Notes: generated from the sequence alone by a model not told the origin. A stretch of DNA of 64,000 nucleotides from Gallionella sp. (GCA_028687575.1 JAQTZW010000012.1:36246-100245), one strand, 5' to 3'. Numbered from the stretch's first letter, positions 29,566-38,380 are shown. Numbers and translations are program-made.

Positions 29566-29816
29566 TTTTCTGCTCCCAGATTTTGCGATGCCTGCATGGC
29601 CTCACCACCGTGGCGAGCAGGATCGAAGCTTTCCAGGCGTTGCTCCAAATTCAATGCCTCATTGACAATCGGCGTAATGACGATACGCCCCAACTCATCT
29701 ACCGTCAGTTGCACACGCTGATGCTCACGCAAATGCGCCTCACGCGCTATCGCCACGGGTAAGCGCACCCCCAAATTATTGCCCCATGCCTTTATATCCA
29801 AAGTCGCTACGGTCAT
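29559..29816 (-). CDS. MazE/AbrB-like antitoxin
   Basis: This 85-residue protein has an AbrB-fold DNA-binding N-terminus: IKAWGNNLGVRLPVAIAREAHLREHQRVQLTVDELGRIVITPI. The C-terminal tail (ESFDPARHGGEAM) is the likely toxin-binding segment. ATG 29816 is chosen because AAGGAGAT stands just upstream; the frame continues 16 codons further without a site. MazE-type antitoxins repress their own promoter, here expected just beyond 29820. It overlaps the toxin gene by 7 bases. Confidence 0.87.
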   Translation of the reverse strand: MTVATLDIKAWGNNLGVRLPVAIAREAHLREHQRVQLTVDELGRIVITPIVNEALNLEQRLESFDPARHGGEAMQASQNLGAEKW

Positions 29817-29900
29817 CACATATCTCCTTAAATGTTTAGACGAAGTATAAACATGCTTGTGCAACTAATCAAACTACTCCAGCGACGCAAACGGTGACAT

Positions 29901-29989
29901 GTAAAACTTCTTTACTTCCTGACGGCGCACGCAACGCCTACATTGCCACCGTGTGTTACTTCTGATTCATACTTTCCAAGGAGACTATC
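29901..29989 (+). promoter_or_regulatory. Conserved pilin upstream element, copy 2
   Basis: The same 18-base block GTAAAACTTCTTTACTTC (29901-29918) is followed, after an identical 12-base spacing, by GCAACGCCTACATT (29931-29944), then CAAGGAGACTATC before the ATG. The distance from block start to TACATT is 38 in both copies and to the start codon 89 here versus 94 in copy 1. The DNA between the blocks differs, which argues for selection on the blocks rather than a very recent copy. Confidence 0.7.
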
Positions 29990-30664
29990 ATGCGGGAATT
30001 CAGCAAAAGATCTCAATCCGGCTTCACGCTGGTTGAACTCGCAATCGTTCTGGTCATCATCGGCCTGCTGCTGGGCGGCGTACTGAAGGGTCAGGAAATG
30101 ATTGAGAACGGCAAGATCAAGAATCTGCAAAACGACGTGAAAGGCATGACAGCCGCCTACTACGCCTATCGCGACCGCTACAACGCCATCCCCGGCGACG
30201 ATCCCAAGGCAGCCACCCGCTGGCCCAGCGCCGCATCGCCTGCCGCCACCGCCGGTGACGGCAACGGTATCGTCGGCGTAGCCGGCACCTGGACAGGCTG
30301 TGGTGCCAGCGTCACCACGCCAGAAACCTGCACGTTCATGCACCATCTGCGTCTGGCCGGGCTGATCACCGGCATCAACAGCGCCGACCCGGTCAATGCC
30401 TATGGCGGCGCGATCCGTGTGCAACAGAGCACGGCAGCCGCCAACACCGGCATGGTAGTGGGACTGAATCTGTGTTTCGGCAGCCTGCCTTCGAAAGCGG
30501 CAGAAGCGATAGATGCCTCCTTCGATGACGGCAATCCGGCCACCGGAAACGTGCGCGGCGTGCAGGCATCGTCCGCCAACTTCGACCCGAACACCACCGC
30601 GACCGGAACGGCCTATGTGGAATCGGCAAGCGTGACGACCTACACCGTCTGCAAACTGCTGTAA
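29990..30664 (+). CDS. Type IV pilin, MSHA-like, paralogue 2
   Basis: This 224-residue prepilin has the short leader MREFSKRSQSG followed by FTLVELAIVLVIIGLLLGGVLKGQEMI. The following NDVKGMTAAYYAYRDRYNAIPGDDPKA closely parallels paralogue 1, then the sequences diverge. Four cysteines are present (WTGCGA, PETCTF, NLCFGS, TVCKLL), allowing two disulfides, against two cysteines in paralogue 1. The C-terminal CKLL matches the usual C-terminal disulfide loop. It has its own upstream element and terminator. Which of the two pilins is the major subunit cannot be decided from sequence. Confidence 0.88.
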   Translation: MREFSKRSQSGFTLVELAIVLVIIGLLLGGVLKGQEMIENGKIKNLQNDVKGMTAAYYAYRDRYNAIPGDDPKAATRWPSAASPAATAGDGNGIVGVAGTWTGCGASVTTPETCTFMHHLRLAGLITGINSADPVNAYGGAIRVQQSTAAANTGMVVGLNLCFGSLPSKAAEAIDASFDDGNPATGNVRGVQASSANFDPNTTATGTAYVESASVTTYTVCKLL

Positions 30665-30686
30665 GCGCCGCTCACCGCAAACTGAA

Positions 30687-30706
30687 AAGCCCGCGCAAGC
30701 GGGCTT
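30687..30706 (+). terminator. Intrinsic terminator after pilin 2
   Basis: AAGCCCGC (30687-30694), GCAA tetraloop, GCGGGCTT (30699-30706), followed by AATCTTGG. It is stable but with a poor T-run on the + strand; the A-rich left flank gives TTTTC on the other strand, so it may also serve the convergent cysS transcript. Confidence 0.7.
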
Positions 30707-30734
30707 AATCTTGGGTGAGACCTGACTCCCGGAA

Positions 30735-32273
30735 TTATGCGCGCCGCCAACTGGTTCCCGCTGCGCCGTCCTCCAGCACGATGCCAGCCTCCAGCAGTTC
30801 CTTGCGAATGCGGTCGGCACTGGCAAAGTCCTTGTTCTTCTTGGCCGCGATGCGCGCCGCTATCTGCGCGCCGATGGCGGCCTCATCCAGCCCTCCCGCC
30901 GTTGCGCCGCCTTGCAAAAATTCCTGCGGATCGCGTTGCAACAACCCCAGCACGCCAGCCAGCGCCACCAGTTGCGCAGCCAGTTGCGGCGAGCGGGTCT
31001 TGTTCACTTCGTTGGCCAAATCGAACAGCACGGCGATAGCTTCCGGCGTGTTGAAATCGTCGTCCATCGCGGCGCGGAAACGGGCTGCGTGAGGCTCATT
31101 CCAGTCTACATCAACCCCTCCCAACCTCCCCTTATCATAACCAGCGACTTGGCTATCGTCTTTTGATGGCCTAGTCGAATGGCTAGTAGTTCCATCAGGG
31201 GAGGAGCCAGTGCCTTGCGCACCTTCCCTGTTAAGAGTTGAGTCAGCGCCTTCCGCTCCCTCCCTGACAAGGGAGGGCTGGGGTGGGTTGCCTTTCAGCG
31301 CCATATACAGCCGGGTCAGCGCACCCTTGGCATCGTCCAGATGCGCGTCGGAATAATTCAGCGGGCTGCGGTAATGGGCGCGCAGAATGAAGAAGCGCAC
31401 CACTTCGGCATCGTATTGCTTCAACACCTCGCGGATGGTGAAGAAATTGCCCAGACTCTTGGACATCTTCTCGTTGTCCACCCGCACGAAGCCGTTGTGC
31501 ATCCAGGTATTCACATACTGACACTGGTGCGCGCCCTCAGACTGGGCGATCTCGTTCTCGTGGTGCGGAAACTGCAAGTCGGCACCGCCGCCGTGGATGT
31601 CGAAATGTTTGCCGAGTAAATCCGAGCCCATAGCCGAACATTCGATATGCCAGCCGGGGCGGCCACGACCCCATTTTGAATCCCACTTCACTTCGTCGGC
31701 CTCGTTCTCCTTGGCCGCCTTCCACAATACGAAATCCAGCGGGTCGTTCTTGTCTGTCGCCACGTCCACGCGCTCGCCGGCACGCAGGTCTTCCAGCGAC
31801 TTGCCGGACAGCTTGCCGTAGCCTGCGAATTTGCGCACCGCATAGTTCACGTCGCCATCCGCCGCCTGATAGGCCAGCCCGTTCGCTTCCAGCTTGCCTA
31901 TCATCTCCAGCATCTGCGGCACATATTGCGTGGCGCGCGGCTCATGCTCGGGACGCTGCACGCCCAAGGCATCGGCATCTTCGTGCATGGCATCTATGAA
32001 ACGCTGCGTAAGCGAATGAATAGACTCATTATTATCAGCAGCGCGGCGGATGATCTTGTCGTCTATGTCGGTAATATTGCGCACATAGGTGACGGCATAT
32101 CCGGAAGCGCGCAACCAGCGCTGCACCATGTCGAACACCACCATCACGCGCGCATGCCCCAGGTGGCAATAGTCGTAGACCGTCATGCCGCACACATACA
32201 TGCGGACCTTGCCGGGTTCGATGGGTTGGAAATCCTGCTTGTCGCGGGCGAGAGTGTTGTAGATTTTCAGCAT
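30735..32273 (-). CDS. cysS: Cysteine--tRNA ligase with an in-frame insertion
   Basis: CysS charges tRNA-Cys. Class I motifs are intact: [18 protein letters not shown] (HIGH-type) and [16 protein letters not shown] (KMSKS). The zinc-binding region [10 protein letters not shown] with [20 protein letters not shown] is also present. At 512 residues it is about 50-60 longer than usual. The excess is a proline/serine/glycine-rich stretch at about residues 328-387, between [10 protein letters not shown] and [24 protein letters not shown]. It is encoded by a palindromic repeat at 31112-31290 that keeps the frame open. As an essential enzyme it is presumably active despite the insertion, which falls between the catalytic body and the helical domain. 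Confidence 0.95.
   Translation of the reverse strand: MLKIYNTLARDKQDFQPIEPGKVRMYVCGMTVYDYCHLGHARVMVVFDMVQRWLRASGYAVTYVRNITDIDDKIIRRAADNNESIHSLTQRFIDAMHEDADALGVQRPEHEPRATQYVPQMLEMIGKLEANGLAYQAADGDVNYAVRKFAGYGKLSGKSLEDLRAGERVDVATDKNDPLDFVLWKAAKENEADEVKWDSKWGRGRPGWHIECSAMGSDLLGKHFDIHGGGADLQFPHHENEIAQSEGAHQCQYVNTWMHNGFVRVDNEKMSKSLGNFFTIREVLKQYDAEVVRFFILRAHYRSPLNYSDAHLDDAKGALTRLYMALKGNPPQPSLVREGAEGADSTLNREGAQGTGSSPDGTTSHSTRPSKDDSQVAGYDKGRLGGVDVDWNEPHAARFRAAMDDDFNTPEAIAVLFDLANEVNKTRSPQLAAQLVALAGVLGLLQRDPQEFLQGGATAGGLDEAAIGAQIAARIAAKKNKDFASADRIRKELLEAGIVLEDGAAGTSWRRA
31112..31290. repeat. Palindromic repeat element inserted in frame within cysS
   Basis: The left end CAACCCCTCCCAACCTCCCC (31112-31131) is nearly the inverse complement of the right end, which reads CCCTGACAAGGGAGGG then CTGGGGTGGGTTG up to 31290. 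The right end contains the hairpin CCCTCCCTGACAAGGGAGGG. The unit resembles the separate copy at 35993-36028. It adds about 60 codons to cysS, giving [11 protein letters not shown] at one edge and DKGRLGG at the other. Confidence 0.75.
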
Positions 32274-32295
32274 TACTTCGTACCTAAGCAGCCGC

Positions 32296-32646
32296 TCAGA
32301 ATGTCATCGGTTTGTTTTCGTTGAGGTTGAGCCAGCCTTTGACGATGCGGTAAATGATCCAGCAAAAATTGGCGAACAACACGGCGAAGCCGACCACGAT
32401 GAAGACAGTCAGCGCGCCTATCACCGCCCACAGCAGCCCATACCAGAAGGTGCGCATCTGCCAGCGAAAATGGCTCTCCAGCCAGGTGCCGGCGACTTCT
32501 TCCTGTTTGATATTGTTGATGATGATGCCGACGATAGAGGTCACGCCGGTGAAGTACGACAGCGCGTAAAGGATGTACACGACCTGCGTCAGCGACTTCA
32601 GCGATTTTAGCTTCGCCTCGCCTGGCATCTCTATCAGTTGGCTCAT
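32296..32646 (-). CDS. DUF4870-like small membrane protein
   Basis: This 116-residue protein has three hydrophobic helices (about residues 20-45, 65-90 and 85-105). [30 protein letters not shown] and [21 protein letters not shown] match the pattern of the DUF4870 family as I recall it. The role is unknown. Its ATG overlaps the glnS stop (ATGA), so it is translated in step with glnS, and cysS lies 22 bases downstream; the three may form one transcript. Confidence 0.7.
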   Translation of the reverse strand: MSQLIEMPGEAKLKSLKSLTQVVYILYALSYFTGVTSIVGIIINNIKQEEVAGTWLESHFRWQMRTFWYGLLWAVIGALTVFIVVGFAVLFANFCWIIYRIVKGWLNLNENKPMTF

Positions 32647-34328
32647 GCTTGCTCCTTCGCCCAGGAATCCTTCAAGGTTACGGTGCGGTTGAACACCAGT
32701 TTGCCGCCGGGCTGATGGTCGCGCCGGTCGGTGACGAAATAGCCCAGTCGCTCGAACTGGTAGCGGGTTTCCGGCAACGCATGTTGCACGCCGCTTTCCA
32801 CCCAGCCCTGCACCACGTTCAGCGAACCGGGATTCAGGTAGGTGCAGAAATCCACATCACGATCGGCATCCGGTTGCGGCACGGTAAACAGACGTTCGTA
32901 CAGCCGCACTTCGGCGGGCAACGCGTGCTCGCGCGACAGGTAATGAATCACGCCCTTGACCTTACGGCCAACCGGGTTCTTGCCCAGCGTGTCGTGGTCT
33001 ATGCTGCACTTGAGTTCGATCACGCGACCATCGGCATCTTTCACCACCTCGTCGCAGCGCATCACATAGCTGTAACGCAAGCGTATCTCGCCGCCCAGCG
33101 TCAGGCGTTGCCATCCCGGTGGCGGCACTTCGGCGAAGTCGTCCGCCTCTATCAGCAGCTCCCGACTGAACGGTACGGTGCGACTACCGAATTCGGGATG
33201 ATTGGGATGAAAGCCTGCCTCGCGCGATTGCGCTCCCTCAGCGTTGGTGATGATGACTTTCAGCGGATTGATGACCGCCAATACGCGCGGCACACGGGTC
33301 TCCAGGTCTTCGCGGATTGCGCCCTCCATGATTGCCATGTCCACGTTGTTCTCGCTCTTGGACACGCCGATGCGGCGGGCGAATTCGCGGATGCCTTCCG
33401 GCGTGTAACCCCGGCGGCGCATCCCTTGGATGGTCGGCATGCGCGGATCGTCCCAGCCGGAGACTTTCTTCTCGTTGACCAGTTGCAAGAGCTTGCGCTT
33501 GCTGGTGATGGTGTAGTTCAGTTCCAGCCGCGAAAACTCGTATTGGCGCGGATGGCAGGGGATGGTGATGTTGTCCAGCACCCAGTCGTACAGCGGACGA
33601 TGATCCTCGAACTCCAGCGTGCAGATCGAGTGCGTGATGCCTTCCAGCGCGTCCGAAATGCAATGGGTGTAGTCGTACATCGGATAGATGCACCACTTGT
33701 CACCGGTGCGGATATGGTGGGCGCGACGGATGCGGTAGATCGCCGGATCGCGCATATTCATGTTGGGCGAGGACATGTCTATCCTGGCGCGCAGCACCAT
33801 CGCGCCGTCGGCGAATTCACCGGCCTTCATGCGTGTAAACAGGTCGAGATTTTCGGCGACGGAACGATCGCGGTTGGGGCTGTTACGTCCCGGCTGGGTC
33901 AGCGTGCCGCGATACTCGCGCATCTGTTCCGGCGTGAGGTCGTCCACATAGGCCAGCCCCTTGTTGATGAGTTCGACCGCAAAACCATACAGCGCATCGA
34001 AATAATCGGAGGCCCAGTGCACCTGACCACTCCACTGAAAACCCAGCCAGCGCACGTCATCCTCGATGGATTGCGCGTACTCGTTGCTTTCCTTTTCGGG
34101 GTTGGTATCGTCGAAGCGCAGGTTGCACTGGCCGCGATAGTCCTGCGCCAATCCGAAATTCAGGCAGATGGATTTGGCGTGTCCGACGTGCAAATACCCG
34201 TTCGGCTCGGGTGGAAAACGCGTGACGATGCTGGCATGTCGGCCAGTGGCCAGATCATTGTCAATGATGGTGCGGATGAAATTTGAAACCGGGGCCGGAG
34301 CGTCAGCCGCCGAATGCGCGTTACTCAT
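32643..34328 (-). CDS. glnS: Glutamine--tRNA ligase
   Basis: GlnS charges tRNA-Gln directly. The 561-residue enzyme starts [31 protein letters not shown] and contains the HIGH-type motif [16 protein letters not shown] and the KMSKS equivalent [12 protein letters not shown]. The C-terminal beta-barrel anticodon-binding region follows ([26 protein letters not shown]). The frame extends about 112 codons further upstream, but that part has no similarity to the family and crosses the intergenic promoter region, so ATG 34328 is chosen. It is divergent from the ppi gene. Confidence 0.97.
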   Translation of the reverse strand: MSNAHSAADAPAPVSNFIRTIIDNDLATGRHASIVTRFPPEPNGYLHVGHAKSICLNFGLAQDYRGQCNLRFDDTNPEKESNEYAQSIEDDVRWLGFQWSGQVHWASDYFDALYGFAVELINKGLAYVDDLTPEQMREYRGTLTQPGRNSPNRDRSVAENLDLFTRMKAGEFADGAMVLRARIDMSSPNMNMRDPAIYRIRRAHHIRTGDKWCIYPMYDYTHCISDALEGITHSICTLEFEDHRPLYDWVLDNITIPCHPRQYEFSRLELNYTITSKRKLLQLVNEKKVSGWDDPRMPTIQGMRRRGYTPEGIREFARRIGVSKSENNVDMAIMEGAIREDLETRVPRVLAVINPLKVIITNAEGAQSREAGFHPNHPEFGSRTVPFSRELLIEADDFAEVPPPGWQRLTLGGEIRLRYSYVMRCDEVVKDADGRVIELKCSIDHDTLGKNPVGRKVKGVIHYLSREHALPAEVRLYERLFTVPQPDADRDVDFCTYLNPGSLNVVQGWVESGVQHALPETRYQFERLGYFVTDRRDHQPGGKLVFNRTVTLKDSWAKEQA

Positions 34329-34604
34329 GCTGGACTTTCTTGATTCTTGAAAGGGTAGACGAAAAATTGCCGGAGATTTTACCCGAAAACCGGCTTGCAA
34401 TCCCCATCCCGTCTCCGGGAAAGTTCGCCTACGACAAAAACGCGCTGATTCCCACCGCCATTGTTTGATAGAATCCGCCGCTGACCCGGTCACGGCGGCG
34501 CTTGTCGGCTGATGCCAACGGTGCTGCGCGCACCGTGCCCCCCCCGCTTCGGCGATACGACAAGGGCACGGGACGATACACGCCACACCATACGAAAGCA
34601 CCGC

Positions 34605-35186
34605 ATGATTACGAAAAAACTTGTCACCGCATTCTTCGCACTGCTGCTGTGCGGCATGATGCAATCTTCCTATTCTTCAACTCCAGGTAAACAAACCATG
34701 ATCAAACTGCATACCAACCTCGGCACCATCACACTGCAACTGGACGCCGAAAAAGCGCCTATCACCACCCAGAACTTCATTGACTATGTGAACGCCGGTT
34801 TCTACAGCAACACCATCTTCCATCGCGTGATCGATGGCTTCATGATCCAGGGCGGCGGCTTTGAGCCGGGCATGCACCAGAAGGCGGTCAACGCACCGAT
34901 CAAGAACGAAGCGGCCAACGGCCTGAAGAACGCCAAATACACCATCGCCATGGCGCGCACCAGTGACCCGCACTCCGCCACCGCACAATTCTTCATCAAC
35001 GCCGGCGACAACGGCTTCCTAGACTATCCGGGCCAGGACGGCTGGGGCTACTGCGTGTTCGGCAAAGTGACCGAAGGCATGGACGTGGTGGACGCGATCC
35101 GCAAGGTCAAGACCGGCCGCAGCGGCTTCCATCAGGACGTGCCGAAGGAAGACGTGGTCATCACCAGTGCGGAAGTGGTCAAGTAA
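34605..35186 (+). CDS. Cyclophilin-type peptidyl-prolyl cis-trans isomerase
   Basis: Cyclophilins speed cis-trans isomerisation of proline bonds. The catalytic domain begins [27 protein letters not shown] and has [39 protein letters not shown] and the glycine-rich [10 protein letters not shown]. From ATG 34605 the product has a signal peptide ([19 protein letters not shown]), giving 193 residues and a periplasmic product (PpiA-like). An in-frame ATG at 34699 would give the 162-residue cytosolic PpiB-like form common in related bacteria. Both starts are plausible. A terminator follows, then lpxH. Confidence 0.93.
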   Translation: MITKKLVTAFFALLLCGMMQSSYSSTPGKQTMIKLHTNLGTITLQLDAEKAPITTQNFIDYVNAGFYSNTIFHRVIDGFMIQGGGFEPGMHQKAVNAPIKNEAANGLKNAKYTIAMARTSDPHSATAQFFINAGDNGFLDYPGQDGWGYCVFGKVTEGMDVVDAIRKVKTGRSGFHQDVPKEDVVITSAEVVK

Positions 35187-35192
35187 TCAACA

Positions 35193-35216
35193 ACGGCGCA
35201 TCAAGCGCCGTTTTGC
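35193..35216 (+). terminator. Intrinsic terminator between ppi and lpxH
   Basis: ACGGCGC (35193-35199), loop ATCAA, GCGCCGT (35205-35211) then TTTGCTTT. It ends only 3 bases before the lpxH ATG, so it overlaps the lpxH ribosome-binding region. Confidence 0.75.
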
Positions 35217-35219
35217 TTT

Positions 35220-35975
35220 ATGACAGCGCACACCCTGTTCATCTCCGACCTGCACCTCGCCGCCGGCCATCCCGACAGCATGGCGGCGTTCCGGCGTTTC
35301 ATCGCCGCCAGCGCGCCGCAGGCCGAGGCGCTGTACATCCTGGGCGACCTGTTCGACTACTGGGCGGGCGACGACGATCTGGCGGACGACTTCCACCGGC
35401 AGGTGGTAGAGCTGTTGCGCGGCCTGTCGGCAGGCGGCACCAAAGTTTTTTTGATGCCGGGCAACCGCGACCTGCTGATGGGCGAGCGGCTTGCGGCAGC
35501 CTGCGGAGCGACGCTGCTGGCCGACCCGACGTTGATCCAGCTGTATGGTGCGCCGACGCTGCTCAGTCACGGCGATGCGCTATGCACCGACGACCTCGAA
35601 TACCAGCGTTTCCGCGTCCAGGTGCGCCAGCCCGACTTCCAGACGCAGTTCCTCGCCCGACCGCTGACCGAGCGCAAGGCCTACATCGAACAGCTGCGCG
35701 CGCAGAGCGAACAGCAAAAGCGCGTCAAGGCCGGTGCCATCATGGACGTGAATGAAGCGGCGGTCGCCGCGCTGCTGCGCGAACATCACCACCCGCGCCT
35801 GATACACGGCCACACCCATCGCCCGCAACGGCACGAGCATCAAGTGGACGGCAAGGTCTGCGAACGCTGGGTGCTACCCGACTGGGACAGCCAGCCCGGC
35901 GCGTTGCGCTACGACCCAAGCGGCCTTGGCTGGCAAGGCATCCCACCCGCGATGGATGCTGCATTTGTAAAGTAG
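35220..35975 (+). CDS. lpxH: UDP-2,3-diacylglucosamine diphosphatase
   Basis: LpxH hydrolyses UDP-2,3-diacylglucosamine to lipid X in lipid A synthesis. The calcineurin-like metallophosphatase motifs appear in order: FISDLHL, ILGDLFDYWAGDD, MPGNRDLLMG, LSHGDALCTDD and LIHGHTHRPQRHEH. Length (251 residues) is normal. There is no clear Shine-Dalgarno, and the start lies directly after a terminator hairpin, so expression may depend on read-through or on a promoter within the ppi gene. Identity is secure. Confidence 0.95.
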   Translation: MTAHTLFISDLHLAAGHPDSMAAFRRFIAASAPQAEALYILGDLFDYWAGDDDLADDFHRQVVELLRGLSAGGTKVFLMPGNRDLLMGERLAAACGATLLADPTLIQLYGAPTLLSHGDALCTDDLEYQRFRVQVRQPDFQTQFLARPLTERKAYIEQLRAQSEQQKRVKAGAIMDVNEAAVAALLREHHHPRLIHGHTHRPQRHEHQVDGKVCERWVLPDWDSQPGALRYDPSGLGWQGIPPAMDAAFVK

Positions 35976-35992
35976 CATTGGATCAAAATTAG

Positions 35993-36028
35993 CTCTCCCC
36001 CTGACAAGGGGGAGTTGGAGGGGGTTTA
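35993..36028. repeat. Short palindromic repeat, same family as the cysS insertion
   Basis: CTCCCCCTGACAAGGGGGAG forms a hairpin, followed by TTGGAGGGGGTTT. The layout (C-rich arm, TGACAA loop, G-rich arm, then a G-rich tail ending GGGTT) matches the right end of the element inside cysS. It lies in the gap between lpxH and the convergent nuclease gene. Confidence 0.7.
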
Positions 36029-36059
36029 GACTCAATACCTCAAACTTCACTTGGCCGAA

Positions 36060-36755
36060 TCAATAACGCCGGTTACACAAGTTTTCGCACGGCACGCCGT
36101 CCCCGTCACCATCCATGTAGCCCCGGCCGCAACGCTGCACATAGCGCCGCGCCTCTTCGCAGGAACGCATCGCCGCGCAGCGCAGCAGGGGATGGCAGGC
36201 CGGGTCGGCAGGCGTCTGCATGTGGGCAGGTGATCGCGCCTGAGCGGCGCGTCCGGAGGGAGCAGGAAGCTGTCGGTAATCGGCGGCGTGCTGGCGACGC
36301 CACTGTGAGGGTTCGACATTGCCGTCCACCGCCCACAGGCCGCGCCTGGCTGCCTGCGCCTCGCGCTGCAGGGCGACCCCTTCACGGTCGGCATGGAAGC
36401 GCGAGTATTCCCAGGCATAGCCGCGCCGCAACTGCTCGGCGTTCACGTCCACCCCATCCACGACAAGCCGCGCGACCAGCCGCCCATAGGCATCCACCGC
36501 CACGGTGTCCACCCACACATCGCGGTTCAGCACCATGCCGGCCAGCGAGCGACTGGCCTCTTCGCCGAACGGCTGCGCCTTCTCGGGCGCGTCTATCCCG
36601 GCCAGACGGATCTTCTTCACGCCGCCGCCCTGCCGGATCAGCACCGTGTCGCCGTCCAGCACCGCGATGATGCGCGAGGAAAACTGCTCCGCCTGCGCGA
36701 CCTGCGCCATGCCGCAACACCCCAGCACGACCAGTAGCCGCAGCAATGCGTTCAC
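36060..36755 (-). CDS. Secreted thermonuclease-like protein with Excalibur domain
   Basis: This 231-residue protein starts at GTG 36755, with a signal peptide (LLRLLVVLGCCGMAQVAQA). The staphylococcal-nuclease fold follows: VLDGDTVLIRQGGGVKKIRLAGIDAPEKAQPFGEEAS, then VDAYGRLVARL and EYSRFHADREGV. The C-terminal 35 residues form an Excalibur-type calcium-binding module (RSCEEARRYVQRCG...DGDGDGVPCE). It would degrade nucleic acid outside the cytoplasm. The start overlaps the pgpA stop (GTGA), so it is the last gene of a thiL-pgpA-nuclease run, an unexpected partner for phospholipid synthesis. Confidence 0.88.
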   Translation of the reverse strand: MNALLRLLVVLGCCGMAQVAQAEQFSSRIIAVLDGDTVLIRQGGGVKKIRLAGIDAPEKAQPFGEEASRSLAGMVLNRDVWVDTVAVDAYGRLVARLVVDGVDVNAEQLRRGYAWEYSRFHADREGVALQREAQAARRGLWAVDGNVEPSQWRRQHAADYRQLPAPSGRAAQARSPAHMQTPADPACHPLLRCAAMRSCEEARRYVQRCGRGYMDGDGDGVPCENLCNRRY

Positions 36756-37273
36756 GGCAGAATGCTTTTGATGACCGCCATGCACAGCAGCGCGTAACCG
36801 GCGGCCAGCAGGTCGTCGAACATCACGCCCAGCCCGCCGTGCCAGTTGCTGTCGAAATAGCGGATGGGCGGCGGCTTCAGAATATCGAAGAAGCGGAACA
36901 GCACGAAGGCCAGCAGCCCCCAGTACCAGCCCGGCGGAGTGAAGAACAGCACCAGTAGCATCGCCACCACCTCGTCCCAGACGATACCGCCGTAATCGGC
37001 GTCGCCCACCGCCTTGCCGGTGATGTCGCACACCCACACGCCGATGGCGAACGCCCAGATCAGCACCAGCATGAACAGCGCGTCCGACAGGCGCGGCGCG
37101 AGATACCAGTAGATCGGGAAGGCGACCAGTGTGCCGAAAGTGCCCGGTGCCTTGCGCGCCAGCCCGCTACCGAAACCGAACGACAGGAAATGCGCCGGAT
37201 GACTGAACAGGAAACGCCAGTCCGGCTGGATTTTCAACTCGCCTTCAACCGGCAATTCATTGGAAATGGTCAT
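36752..37273 (-). CDS. pgpA: Phosphatidylglycerophosphatase A
   Basis: PgpA dephosphorylates phosphatidylglycerophosphate in the inner membrane. The family opening FGFGSGLARKAPGTFGTLVAFPIYW is present. DYGGIVWDEVVAMLL, RFFDILKPPPIRYFDSNWHGGLGVMFDDLLAAGYALL also match. ATG 37273 (MTISNELP) gives 173 residues and a 17-base overlap with thiL; the ATG five codons upstream at 37288 is possible. The thiL-pgpA pairing is common in proteobacteria. Confidence 0.94.
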   Translation of the reverse strand: MTISNELPVEGELKIQPDWRFLFSHPAHFLSFGFGSGLARKAPGTFGTLVAFPIYWYLAPRLSDALFMLVLIWAFAIGVWVCDITGKAVGDADYGGIVWDEVVAMLLVLFFTPPGWYWGLLAFVLFRFFDILKPPPIRYFDSNWHGGLGVMFDDLLAAGYALLCMAVIKSILP

Positions 37274-38204
37274 AGCCGTAGCCCTCAAAGTGAACAGTTA
37301 ATCCCGCCGCATCCTGCAAGACACAGCCCCGCCCCGCAACGGTTCGCCCGATGCAAGTCAGCGGCAAGGCCAGCCGCTCAGCCACGCCCAGCACCTCGTC
37401 GTGGCGAGAGCACGGCGCGGTAAAACACAACTCATAATCATCCCCGCCGGCCAGCGCACAGCGGTTTGCCAGTTGCGGAAAGCACCGCAACGTCGGCGAC
37501 AGCGGCACCGCCTCCAGCACCAGCTCCGCCCCAAGCTGCGAGCATTCGAGAATATGACCGAGGTCGGCCAGCAGCCCATCCGACACATCTATCGCGCTGC
37601 TGGCGATGCCGCGCAGCGCCAGCCCCAGCGCTACGCGCGGCTGGGGCTGATGCAAAGCGGGCGCACAGGCAGCGTATTCGGCATCAGACAAGGCGACCTT
37701 CCCCTGCAGGTGCGCCAGCGCCAGCGCCGCATCGCCCAGTCGCCCCGACACCCACACCTCGTCGCCCGCCTGCGCCCCGCCGCGCCGCAATGCCTGACCG
37801 GACGGCACTTCGCCGAAAATGGTGACGCACAGGTTGAGCGGGCCACGCGTGGTGTCGCCGCCGACCAGTTCCACGCCATGTTCGGCAGCCAGCGCAAAGA
37901 ATCCGGCGCTGAAGCGTTCCAGCCAGACTTCATCCACCTCGGGCAGCGAAATGGCCAGCGTCGCCCAGCGCGGCGTAGCGCCCATCGCCGCCAGGTCGGA
38001 GACATTCACCGCCAGCGTCTTGTGGCCCAGCGCATACGGATCGGTGTCGGCGAAGAAATGCGTGCCGGCCACCAGCATGTCGCTGGACACCGCCAGCACC
38101 TGGCCGGCAGCCACCTGCAACAGCGCGCAGTCGTCGCCCACCCCCAGCAGCGCGCCGGGCGTGGCGCGGGTGAAATGGCGCTTGATCAGATCGAATTCGG
38201 ACAT
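37257..38204 (-). CDS. thiL: Thiamine-monophosphate kinase
   Basis: ThiL phosphorylates thiamine monophosphate to the active cofactor thiamine diphosphate. The 315-residue protein begins MSEFDLIKRHFTRATPGALLGVGDDCALL. It also shows KTLAVNVSDLAAMGATPRWATLAISLP, VGGDTTRGPLNLCVTIFGEV and AIDVSDGLLADLGHILE. ATG 38204 is used since the 26 codons upstream in frame have no family similarity. It overlaps pgpA downstream. Confidence 0.95.
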   Translation of the reverse strand: MSEFDLIKRHFTRATPGALLGVGDDCALLQVAAGQVLAVSSDMLVAGTHFFADTDPYALGHKTLAVNVSDLAAMGATPRWATLAISLPEVDEVWLERFSAGFFALAAEHGVELVGGDTTRGPLNLCVTIFGEVPSGQALRRGGAQAGDEVWVSGRLGDAALALAHLQGKVALSDAEYAACAPALHQPQPRVALGLALRGIASSAIDVSDGLLADLGHILECSQLGAELVLEAVPLSPTLRCFPQLANRCALAGGDDYELCFTAPCSRHDEVLGVAERLALPLTCIGRTVAGRGCVLQDAAGLTVHFEGYGYDHFQ

Positions 38205-38380
38205 CGTGTCACTCTGCATGATTTTCAGGTCGGGCGCGAACAGCCGGATGATGCCGCATCTCGCAGCCCCCGGAAACGACAATCCCCTCCGGTTCGCACC
38301 GGAAGGGATTGTACGGTAGTTACGCTAAAACCTGACACCCATTCAGTTATCCGAAGAAGTGTCGGCAGTCGCCTGCCGGG

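Noticed and set aside
32649..34286. 545-residue open frame on the + strand
   Set aside because: Lies opposite glnS, has no recognisable domain, and reflects high GC and codon bias of the true gene on the minus strand.
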